DNA of 5,099 nucleotides, from positions 1 through 5,099 of the forward strand of contig CAMNGY010000152.1 in assembly GCA_946538795.1 (NCBI GenBank). Reading direction: 5' to 3'. Origin of the DNA: an uncultured Treponema sp. (lineage in GTDB: Bacteria; Spirochaetota; Spirochaetia; Treponematales; Treponemataceae). The position numbers were made by a program, and so were the translations under genes. Shown piece by piece: positions 1-4,531 of this stretch. The notes beneath the pieces were generated by a model that was given only the letters and a program-made list of their open reading frames with translations, was not told the origin of the DNA and ran no database searches. Position 1 is the first letter of the stretch; each line of letters opens with the position of its first letter.

Positions 1-804
1 ATCTGCCTCAAGCTGCAGGAGGCCGGGGCGGAGAACATAAATCTCGTGACAGGAAGCCATCACATCCCAGCGATTGCGGAGGGCCTCCGTGCCGCCAGGG
101 ATATGGGCCTGACGCTCCCGGTTGCCTGGAATTCCAGCGCGTATGAGTCGCCTGAAATGCTTGACCTGCTTGAAGGTCTGGTGGACATCTGGCTGCCAGA
201 CTTGAAGACATTGAATCCCATGATGAGCAAAAGCCTTTTCGGGGCGGAGGACTACCCTTCCGCCGCCAAGAGGGCGATCCGCAAGATGCTGTCGCTCAAC
301 CCCCTGCGCATAGAGGAGGTCGGCAGGGGAGGGGAGACCGGTGGCCCCGACGGGAAGAGAAGGGGCGGGGCGGGCAGGAGTGGCGGTGCAGCCTCAAAAG
401 CTGCGGCCAAAAATGGCGGCGAAGTGCGTGAAAAGATACTGTCCGGCGTGATAGTACGCCACCTCTTCCTGCCGGGCAGGATGGACGACACGTTGATGGT
501 GCTGGACTACCTGAAGGCCCATGTGGACGGACGGGCCTGCATTTCGCTGATGTCCCAGTACACGCCTGTTCCTTTTGAGGGGGATGCCGCCGAGCTGGAG
601 GGACGCAGGCAGTCGCTCTCGGCCTTCCAGAACCGTCTGGTCAATGAGGACGAGGATGCCCGGCTGCGTGAGCTGATAGACTCCTACTGCTTTGAATACC
701 TTTTCTATCAAGATTTGAGCGATGACACCAGCTGGCTGCCGGACTTCCGGCGGACGCAGCCGTTCAGCAGCTCCCTGGCCAAGCCCGTCTGGTGTTGGAA
801 ATAG
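1..804 (+). CDS. PflX-like radical SAM protein (COG1313 type), C-terminal part
   Basis: The reading frame is open from base 1 and stops at TAG 802-804, giving 267 residues of a protein whose N-terminus lies outside the window. Seen: a WNSSAY motif (residues 43-48), VDIWLPDLK (61-69), GVIVRHLFLPG (149-159), SLMSQYTP (182-189), and a C-terminal SWLPDF...PFSS...PVWCWK tail. This order matches the PflX family of radical SAM proteins, relatives of pyruvate formate-lyase activating enzyme, which use a 4Fe-4S cluster and S-adenosylmethionine. The cluster-binding Cys motif should be upstream and cannot be checked. The substrate of PflX proteins is not established. Odd: residues 109-141 form a Gly/Arg/Ala/Lys-rich insertion just before the conserved GVIVRHL strand, where I would expect only a short loop. 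A gap of almost 400 bases separates this gene from the next, so it is probably not in the same operon. The family call is firm; the function is unknown. Confidence 0.88.
   Translation: MCLKLQEAGAENINLVTGSHHIPAIAEGLRAARDMGLTLPVAWNSSAYESPEMLDLLEGLVDIWLPDLKTLNPMMSKSLFGAEDYPSAAKRAIRKMLSLNPLRIEEVGRGGETGGPDGKRRGGAGRSGGAASKAAAKNGGEVREKILSGVIVRHLFLPGRMDDTLMVLDYLKAHVDGRACISLMSQYTPVPFEGDAAELEGRRQSLSAFQNRLVNEDEDARLRELIDSYCFEYLFYQDLSDDTSWLPDFRRTQPFSSSLAKPVWCWK
325..423 (+). other. Gly-rich low-complexity in-frame insert in the radical SAM protein
   Basis: This stretch encodes about 33 residues dominated by Gly, Arg, Lys and Ala (for example GRGGETGGPDG and AASKAAAKNGG). It sits between a helix ending near NPLRIEE and the conserved strand GVIVRHLFLPG. 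It looks like a flexible surface loop added to the fold. The decamer AAATGGCGGC at 411-420 recurs at 1921-1930 inside the insert of the FAD oxidoreductase. The exact borders are my estimate, set where family-like sequence stops and resumes. Confidence 0.6.
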
Positions 805-841
805 TTCCGCTACGATACGAGTCCTCACTGGGGGGCGCGTT

Positions 842-873
842 ACGCAAGCGCCAGCTTGCGTGTGGTGCTGGCG
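842..873 (+). other. Two mutually exclusive hairpins downstream of the radical SAM gene
   Basis: ACGCAAGC (842-849) pairs perfectly with GCTTGCGT (854-861) around a 4-base loop. An alternative stem, CGCCAGC (849-855) with GCTGGCG (867-873), uses the same bases and cannot form at the same time. The first stem starts 38 bases after the radical SAM stop codon, where a terminator would be expected. No T-tract follows either stem, so it is not a standard intrinsic terminator. It could act as an mRNA 3' end stabiliser or as a Rho-type end region. Confidence 0.45.
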
Positions 874-974
874 GGAGCCGCATTTGCGCCGTGCATCCTG
901 TTGCGGCACCCCTGTGTATGTCTGTTTGCTATATAAATGTACTGTGTCAATCAGCCTATTTTGTCAAAAAAACG

Positions 975-1000
975 TAGTCATTAGACTGTAGGTATGACTA
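975..1000. repeat. Inverted repeat TAGTCAT / ATGACTA
   Basis: TAGTCAT (975-981) and ATGACTA (994-1000) are a perfect 7-base inverted pair with a 12-base spacer. The pair CATTAG (979-984) / CTAATG (998-1003) overlaps it. It may be a protein-binding site or the end of a dispersed repeat; the sequence alone does not decide. Confidence 0.35.
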
Positions 1001-1060
1001 ATGGCTCAAGTATTAATCGGCCATTCCGTAGGACAGTTTCAAAATCCCGCGACTGGAATT

Positions 1061-1078
1061 GGTCGTTTTCCGCCGACC
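1061..1078. repeat. Short inverted repeat GGTCG / CGACC
   Basis: GGTCG (1061-1065) and CGACC (1074-1078) form a 5-base stem with an 8-base spacer. The surroundings carry partly repeated phrases (AAATCCCGCGACT near 1042 and AAATTCTCCCGACT near 1089). There is no T-tract. The stem is short enough to be chance. Confidence 0.2.
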
Positions 1079-1105
1079 GGTAGTGGTCAAATTCTCCCGA
1101 CTCCA

Positions 1106-1121
1106 ACAATGCTTGCATTGT
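1106..1121. promoter_or_regulatory. Operator-like palindrome ACAATGC-TT-GCATTGT
   Basis: Two perfect 7-base arms are separated by two bases: ACAATGC (1106-1112) and GCATTGT (1115-1121). The compact symmetry is typical of a site bound by a dimeric regulator. It lies 15 bases upstream of the -35 candidate of the operon, a position that suits an activator or repressor site. No regulator gene is in the window, so the link is inferred. Confidence 0.4.
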
Positions 1122-1135
1122 GTGCCGCGGACGCT

Positions 1136-1166
1136 TTGAATCTGGGCAAGAATTCACCCCTATAAG
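1136..1166 (+). promoter_or_regulatory. Candidate sigma-70-type promoter for the glycan operon
   Basis: TTGAAT (1136-1141) matches four of six bases of the -35 consensus and TATAAG (1161-1166) five of six of the -10 consensus, with a 19-base spacer that is longer than ideal. Transcription would begin near 1173 and leave a leader of about 30 bases before the ATG at 1202. The -10 box is also the left arm of the dyad at 1161-1190. It is the best of several weak matches in the gap. Confidence 0.3.
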
Positions 1167-1190
1167 GCGAGTTTTTAAATGTGCCTTATA
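1161..1190 (+). promoter_or_regulatory. 8-base perfect dyad over the -10 candidate and next to the Shine-Dalgarno
   Basis: TATAAGGC (1161-1168) is a perfect inverted match of GCCTTATA (1183-1190), with a 14-base AT-rich spacer. The right arm ends one base before the AAGGA ribosome binding site at 1192-1196. As DNA it would be an operator that covers the -10 box and the start point. As RNA, if transcription starts further upstream, it would be a hairpin at the edge of the ribosome binding site. Either way it is well placed to control the first gene of the operon. Confidence 0.45.
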
Positions 1191-1191
1191 C

Positions 1192-1196
1192 AAGGA
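1192..1196 (+). promoter_or_regulatory. Ribosome binding site AAGGA that sets the oxidoreductase start
   Basis: AAGGA lies five bases before ATG 1202. An in-frame GTG at 1181 would add seven residues (MPYTRTF) but falls inside the dyad arm. The ATG product begins MKYDRIILGAG, as FAD-binding Rossmann proteins usually do, so 1202 is preferred. Confidence 0.65.
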
Positions 1197-1201
1197 CTTT
1201 T

Positions 1202-2494
1202 ATGAAGTACGACAGGATAATACTGGGCGCGGGGCTGTACGGCCTGTACGCCGCCCTGTATTGCGGCACAAGGAAGCAGAAGGTCCTGGTGCTGGAGCAT
1301 GACGATTCTCCGTTCAAAAGGGCGACTTACATAAACCAGGCCCGCGTCCACCAGGGCTACCATTACCCGCGCTCGGTCTCTACGGCAATGAAGTCCGCCG
1401 GCTACTTCGAAAGGTTCAACAGGGACTTCGCCTTCTGCATCAACAGGGAATTCAAGAAGGTATATGCCACGTCTAGCCGCTGCTCCTGGACGGACGCATC
1501 ACAGTTCAAGGCATTCTGCAGGGCCGCGGGAATTCCCTGCGAGGAGCTGCATCCGGGCCAGTTCTTCCGGCCGGGGATGTGCGACGGGGCCTTCCTTACG
1601 CGCGAGTACACCTATGACGCGATGATACTGCGCGACTACTTCATTTCCAGGCTTGCGGAGCTGCCGGACGTAAAGATTCTGTACGGCACGCGCCTCATCG
1701 CCATTGAGCGGGCGGGGGACTGCTACAGGGTCGCCACGGAGGGGGGCGATTACGAGGCCCCTTTTATCCTCAACGCGACCTATGCCTCCAGCAACCAGGT
1801 GACGGCCCTGCTGTATGCCGGGACGGGCGGCGGCTGTCCTGGCCAGGCGGGTGTACCGGGTAAGGCGGTGGTAGATGGCGGCCATCATGACCAGGCAGGT
1901 GTCCCGGGGAAAACGACGGGAAATGGCGGCCGTCCCGGGCTGGCAGCCCTGTCGGGGGAGGGGCCGTCTGCCGGCGGCCCGTCTGATTCCGGGCTTTTCG
2001 CCATAAAGTACGAGCTGTGCGAGATAATCCTGTGCGACGCCAGCCCTGCCCTCAGCGGCTACGGCTTCACCGTGATGGACGGGCCTTTCTTTTCCATAAT
2101 GCCCTTCGGCAAGACGGGCCTGCATTCGCTGACCAGCGTGACCTTCACGCCCCATGCGACCTGCTACGACAGCGTGCCCCGCTTCCCCTGCCAGGAGGCG
2201 AGCGGGGGCTTGTGCTCCCCGGCCCGGCTTGGCAACTGCAACGGATGCCCGGCCCGGCCCGGGACCGCCTTCCCCTACATGGCCAGCCTTGCCCGCAAGT
2301 ACCTGAAGGATGACTACGGCTTCTCCTACAAAGGCTCCCTGTTCTCCATGAAGCCCATCCTGAAGTCCTCCGAGATAGACGACTCCAGGCCCACGGTCAT
2401 CAGGCGGATTTCGGCCAATCCGACTTTCGTGAGCGTCCTTTCCGGGAAGATTAACACGGTGTACGACCTTGATGAGGTGCTTGATGGACAATAG
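1202..2494 (+). CDS. FAD-dependent oxidoreductase, DAO family
   Basis: The protein has 430 residues. The N-terminus is a classic dinucleotide-binding fold: GAGLYG (Gly 9, 11 and 14) and an acidic residue ending the second strand (Glu32 in LVLEHDD), as in FAD enzymes of the D-amino-acid oxidase / L-2-hydroxyglutarate oxidase superfamily. An ARVHQGYHYPRS block (47-58) corresponds to the conserved HxGxxYP-type region of that superfamily. The C-terminal half has KYELCEIILC, VMDGPFFSIMPFG and a GKINTVYDLDE end. Four Cys (330, 338, 346, 349) form C-x7-C-x7-C-x2-C. Odd: a Gly/Pro-rich repeat segment (about residues 208-262) interrupts the fold between NATYASSNQVTALL and FAIKYELCEI. It is the first gene of the operon and overlaps the next start by 11 bases. 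The substrate is unknown; context suggests a sugar or another envelope building block. The family call is strong; the role is inference. Confidence 0.85.
   Translation: MKYDRIILGAGLYGLYAALYCGTRKQKVLVLEHDDSPFKRATYINQARVHQGYHYPRSVSTAMKSAGYFERFNRDFAFCINREFKKVYATSSRCSWTDASQFKAFCRAAGIPCEELHPGQFFRPGMCDGAFLTREYTYDAMILRDYFISRLAELPDVKILYGTRLIAIERAGDCYRVATEGGDYEAPFILNATYASSNQVTALLYAGTGGGCPGQAGVPGKAVVDGGHHDQAGVPGKTTGNGGRPGLAALSGEGPSAGGPSDSGLFAIKYELCEIILCDASPALSGYGFTVMDGPFFSIMPFGKTGLHSLTSVTFTPHATCYDSVPRFPCQEASGGLCSPARLGNCNGCPARPGTAFPYMASLARKYLKDDYGFSYKGSLFSMKPILKSSEIDDSRPTVIRRISANPTFVSVLSGKINTVYDLDEVLDGQ
1844..1987 (+). repeat. Three tandem 48-base units encoding collagen-like 16-residue repeats
   Basis: Three units of exactly 16 codons sit in frame: QAGVPGKAVVDGGHHD (1844-1891), QAGVPGKTTGNGGRPG (1892-1939) and a diverged LAALSGEGPSAGGPSD (1940-1987). 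The first two share QAGVPGK and a GG at the same places. The preceding AGTGGGCPG looks like part of the same low-complexity segment. Val, Gly and Pro codons here (GTA, GGT, CCG) differ from the GTC/GTG, GGC and CCC preferred in the rest of the gene, which suggests recent expansion or insertion. Confidence 0.7.
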
Positions 2495-3596
2495 CGGTCG
2501 GGACGCGCCCGGCAACGAGCGAGGCGACAATGAGCCGGTTGCGCCCGTTAATGAGCCGGGCTTTAATGAGCCGGTCGCGCCCGTAAATGAGCGTGGCGGC
2601 AATGGTCGGGACGAGCCCGTCAATGAGAGCGGCGACAATGAGCCGGGCAGTGAGGTGGTTATGAGCAAAGAGAAGAATTTCGTCAGCGCGGTGGTCTACG
2701 TCCACAACGCGGAGGAGGCGGTCGGCGGCTTCCTCAGGGCCGTCGGCAGGGTGCTCGGGGACAATTTCGAGAAGTCGGAGATTGTCTGCGTGAACGACTT
2801 CTCCGATGACGGCAGCATACGTGAGATAAAGGAGGCCGCCGCGGACCTGGAGTCCTCGTGCGTGTCCATCTTGAACATGAGCAGCTTCCACGGTGTGGAG
2901 CTGGCCATGACCGCGGGCGTGGACCTTGCCATAGGGGACTTCGTGTTCGAGTTCGACTCGGCCCTGCTGGACTTCTCCCCGGACGAGATAATGCGCGTGT
3001 ACCGCAAGTCCCTGGAGGGCTACGACATTGTGTCCGCATGCCCAGGCAGGGCCAGGCGGGCTTCGTCCAGCCTGTTCTACATGGTGTTCAACAGGTTCAG
3101 CCACCTGAACTACAAGATGACGACGGAGAGGTTCCGCATCCTGAGCCGGCGGGTCATAAACCGTGCGCAGGCGATGAACAAGGCCATGCCGTACAGGAAG
3201 CCCGTGTATGCCGCGTGCGGGCTGCGGGCCGCCAGCCTGAGCTACGCTGTCACGCGTAAGGCGCGCATGAGGGAGGACTCCTTCACCAGGCGCTACAGGC
3301 GGACCCTGGCCGTGGACTCGCTCATCATCTTCACGGACCTGGGCTACCGCATCTCCATGCTCCTGACCGGGGTCATGCTTTTGTTCTCCATAGCGGTGGG
3401 CACGTACTCGTTCGCCTTTTATGCTCTCAGGAACCCCGTCCCCGGCTGGACCAGCACCATGCTGTTCCTTTCCGTGAGCATGTTCTTCATGTTCATGGTC
3501 ATGACCATAGTGCTCAAATACCTCCAGGTGCTTGTGGGCCTCGTGTTCAGGAAGTCCCGCTACACGTATGAGAGCATCGAAAAACTGACAAGGTGA
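2484..3596 (+). CDS. GtrB/DPM-like family 2 glycosyltransferase, membrane-anchored
   Basis: The core begins at MSKEKNFVSAVVYVHN and has the GT2 nucleotide-binding features VNDFSDDGS (Asp46, 49 and 50, counting from Met 2661), GVELAMTAGVDLAIGD, and FDSALLD (Asp99 to Asp104) at the DxD position. A FRILSRRVIN segment fits the polyprenyl-phosphate glycosyltransferase group. Two hydrophobic segments (about 231-255 and 267-298) would anchor it in the inner membrane. Such enzymes move a sugar from a nucleotide donor to a polyprenyl phosphate. Two starts are possible: ATG 2484 (370 residues, GAGG six bases upstream, overlapping the previous gene by 11 bases) and ATG 2661 (311 residues, GAGG five bases upstream). 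The shorter form has the normal family length. The longer one adds 59 residues of Asn/Glu/Pro/Gly repeats. Odd: the middle Asp of the usual DxD is Ala (D-S-A), so metal or donor binding may differ. Family confident; start uncertain. Confidence 0.85.
   Translation: MDNSGRDAPGNERGDNEPVAPVNEPGFNEPVAPVNERGGNGRDEPVNESGDNEPGSEVVMSKEKNFVSAVVYVHNAEEAVGGFLRAVGRVLGDNFEKSEIVCVNDFSDDGSIREIKEAAADLESSCVSILNMSSFHGVELAMTAGVDLAIGDFVFEFDSALLDFSPDEIMRVYRKSLEGYDIVSACPGRARRASSSLFYMVFNRFSHLNYKMTTERFRILSRRVINRAQAMNKAMPYRKPVYAACGLRAASLSYAVTRKARMREDSFTRRYRRTLAVDSLIIFTDLGYRISMLLTGVMLLFSIAVGTYSFAFYALRNPVPGWTSTMLFLSVSMFFMFMVMTIVLKYLQVLVGLVFRKSRYTYESIEKLTR
2490..2660 (+). repeat. Degenerate 36-base tandem repeats before the glycosyltransferase core
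   Basis: Twelve-codon units run in frame: NEPVAPVNEPGF (2529-2564), NEPVAPVNERGG (2565-2600), NGRDEPVNESGD (2601-2636) and a partial NEPGSEVV (2637-2660). A 13-residue relative, NSGRDAPGNERGD, precedes them (2490-2528). Units 1 and 2 differ at two synonymous Val codons (GTT/GTC and GTT/GTA), which mildly supports translation. All four Arg codons here are CGN (CGG, CGA, CGT, CGG), whereas the core often uses AGG. The unit length is a multiple of three, so copy-number changes would keep the frame. The segment lies between two plausible start codons. Confidence 0.7.
2652..2655 (+). promoter_or_regulatory. Internal ribosome binding site GAGG for a short glycosyltransferase form
   Basis: GAGG (in GAGGTGG) sits five bases before ATG 2661, exactly where family-like sequence begins. 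The rival start at 2484 has GAGG at 2474-2477, six bases upstream. Both are good, so the sequence cannot choose between one start and two products. Confidence 0.45.
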
Positions 3597-3598
3597 GG
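3591..3598 (+). promoter_or_regulatory. Ribosome binding site AGGTGAGG spanning the upstream stop codon
   Basis: The Shine-Dalgarno includes the TGA stop (3594-3596) of the glycosyltransferase and lies six bases before ATG 3605, so translation of the two genes is probably coupled. It favours ATG 3605 over an in-frame GTG at 3593, which would fall within the site itself. Confidence 0.6.
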
Positions 3599-3604
3599 TT
3601 GTGT

Positions 3605-4531
3605 ATGACTAAAAGTTTGGTCGGCTGCACGGGTTTCGTGGGCAGCAACATAGCGGAAAAGGGTGATTTTGACGGCCTTTTCAATTCCAAGAACATACAG
3701 GAATCGTATGGCAGCAGGCCCGATCTGCTGGTTTACGCTGGTGTGCGGGCTGAAATGTTCCTTGCCAACAACTTCCCGGAAAAGGATCTTGCTCAGCTGG
3801 ATGAGGCCTTTGACAATATGGTGCGCATTCAGCCCAGGACGCTCGTCCTCATTTCCACCATCAGCGTGTACGGGGAGAACCCTTCCGGTGACGAGGACAC
3901 CGTGATCAATGAAGATAAGCTCACCGCATACGGCAGGAACCGCCTGTACCTTGAGCGGAAGGTTGCCGGGCAGTTCGGCGACAGCCTCGTGGTCCGCCTC
4001 CCCGCCCTGTACGGGAAGAATTTGAGGAAGAACTTCATTTATGACTATATGCACGTCATCCCCGCCCTTTTGAAATACGAGAAGTTTGCGGAGCTTTCGG
4101 CAATGAACGGACGGCTGGGCGACTTCTATGAGCGTCAGGACAACGGCTTTTACAAGTGCCGGGACCTGCCGGAGGAAGAGAGGAAGGAGCTGAAGGCATT
4201 CTTCAAGTCCTGCGGTTTTTCCGCGCTCAATTTTACGGACTCGCGCTCCCGTTACCAGTTCTACAACCTGGCCTACCTGTGGGACCACATCCAGACGGCC
4301 CTGCAGAACGGAATCCACAGGCTGAACATAACGAGCGAGCCTGTTGAGGTCAGCGAGCTGTACGGGCATCTTGCGGGCAAGCCGTTCGTGAACGAGCTTT
4401 CCCGCCCCCCGTTCATCCAGGACCTCCGCTCCAAACATGCGGGGCTTTTCGGGGGCAAGGACGGCTATTTCTTTGGCAAGGATTTCGTGCTGGAGGACAT
4501 AAAGAGATTCGTGGAAGGAGAAGTATTATGA
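3605..4531 (+). CDS. NAD-dependent epimerase/dehydratase-like protein (extended SDR)
   Basis: The protein has 308 residues. It opens with a Rossmann glycine motif GCTGFVG (Gly 7, 10 and 13), followed by LISTISVYGE (Ser84, Thr85, Ser87), the usual place of the SDR catalytic Ser/Thr. The Tyr motif is AYGRNRLYLE: Tyr109 is present, but the normal Lys four residues on is Arg113. RLPALYGKN then matches the conserved RxxxxYGP-like strand of nucleotide-sugar epimerases. The C-terminal half (SALNFTDSRSRYQFYNLAYLWDHI, given only as a landmark around residues 204-227) resembles the substrate domain of the family. The start at ATG 3605 follows a good Shine-Dalgarno. The last codons overlap the next ATG by four bases (ATGA). 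In context it probably modifies a sugar for the adjoining glycosyltransferase, or reduces or dehydrates a related substrate. The reaction is not identifiable from sequence. Family confident, activity uncertain because of the Lys to Arg change. Confidence 0.86.
   Translation: MTKSLVGCTGFVGSNIAEKGDFDGLFNSKNIQESYGSRPDLLVYAGVRAEMFLANNFPEKDLAQLDEAFDNMVRIQPRTLVLISTISVYGENPSGDEDTVINEDKLTAYGRNRLYLERKVAGQFGDSLVVRLPALYGKNLRKNFIYDYMHVIPALLKYEKFAELSAMNGRLGDFYERQDNGFYKCRDLPEEERKELKAFFKSCGFSALNFTDSRSRYQFYNLAYLWDHIQTALQNGIHRLNITSEPVEVSELYGHLAGKPFVNELSRPPFIQDLRSKHAGLFGGKDGYFFGKDFVLEDIKRFVEGEVL
4515..4520 (+). promoter_or_regulatory. Strong ribosome binding site AAGGAG for the membrane protein
   Basis: AAGGAG lies seven bases before ATG 4528, inside the end of the SDR gene. 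Combined with the ATGA stop/start overlap at 4528-4531, it indicates translational coupling. Confidence 0.65.

Larger units (their letters stand above)
805..1201. other. Intergenic region, about 400 bases, with several dyads; no convincing gene
   Basis: No convincing coding region is seen on either strand. The first about 100 bases stay GC-rich and hold two overlapping hairpins (842-873). From about 915 to 1200 the composition is clearly more AT-rich than the flanking genes and includes TATATAAA (930-937), an A-run (966-972) and a T-run (1172-1176). TGTCAA occurs twice, 17 bases apart (945-950 and 962-967). Perfect short inverted repeats lie at 975-1000, 1061-1078, 1106-1121 and 1161-1190. 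The region separates an unrelated gene from a four-gene operon, so it should hold the operon promoter and its control sites. A small minus-strand frame (1118 down to 981, 45 codons from an ATG) has no visible Shine-Dalgarno. Confidence 0.7.

Noticed and set aside
842..861. Intrinsic terminator for the radical SAM gene
   Set aside because: The stem is perfect, but no T-run follows it on either strand.
961..987. Promoter from TTGTCA (961-966) with TAGACT (982-987)
   Set aside because: The spacer is only 15 bases and the -10 match is poor. TGTCAA at 945 and 962 reads TTGACA on the minus strand, but no -10 lies at proper distance there.
722..991. Plus-strand frames reading from the end of the radical SAM gene into the gap (722-991, 792-977)
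   Set aside because: No ribosome binding site and no recognisable features. They start inside or at the end of the real gene and read through the hairpin region.
981..1193. Minus-strand 70-codon frame with TTG start
   Set aside because: The start has no Shine-Dalgarno and lies over the dyad and ribosome binding site of the oxidoreductase. The inner 45-codon part is kept only as a question, not as a gene.
1181..1201. GTG 1181 as start of the oxidoreductase
   Set aside because: It would add residues not expected before the Rossmann strand, sits in a dyad, and has a weaker ribosome binding site than ATG 1202.
2490..2660. CRISPR-like array from the periodic 36-base units
   Set aside because: The units are contiguous with no unique spacers, they are in frame, and they vary at synonymous sites. 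This is a coding tandem repeat, not a CRISPR.
1499..2668. Long minus-strand open frame of 389 codons opposite the oxidoreductase
   Set aside because: Its translation is Gly/Pro/Arg/Ala-rich with no recognisable motif, and it crosses two strong + strand genes. It is a GC-rich antisense shadow, and its repeats simply mirror the + strand repeats.
2451..3104. Minus-strand open frame of 217 codons opposite the glycosyltransferase
   Set aside because: It is antisense to a clear GT2 core, has no motif, and its repeated residues arise from the 36-base units.
3560..4438. Minus-strand open frame of 292 codons opposite the SDR gene
   Set aside because: The opposite strand encodes a clear Rossmann protein with a good Shine-Dalgarno. 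The antisense product has no family features.
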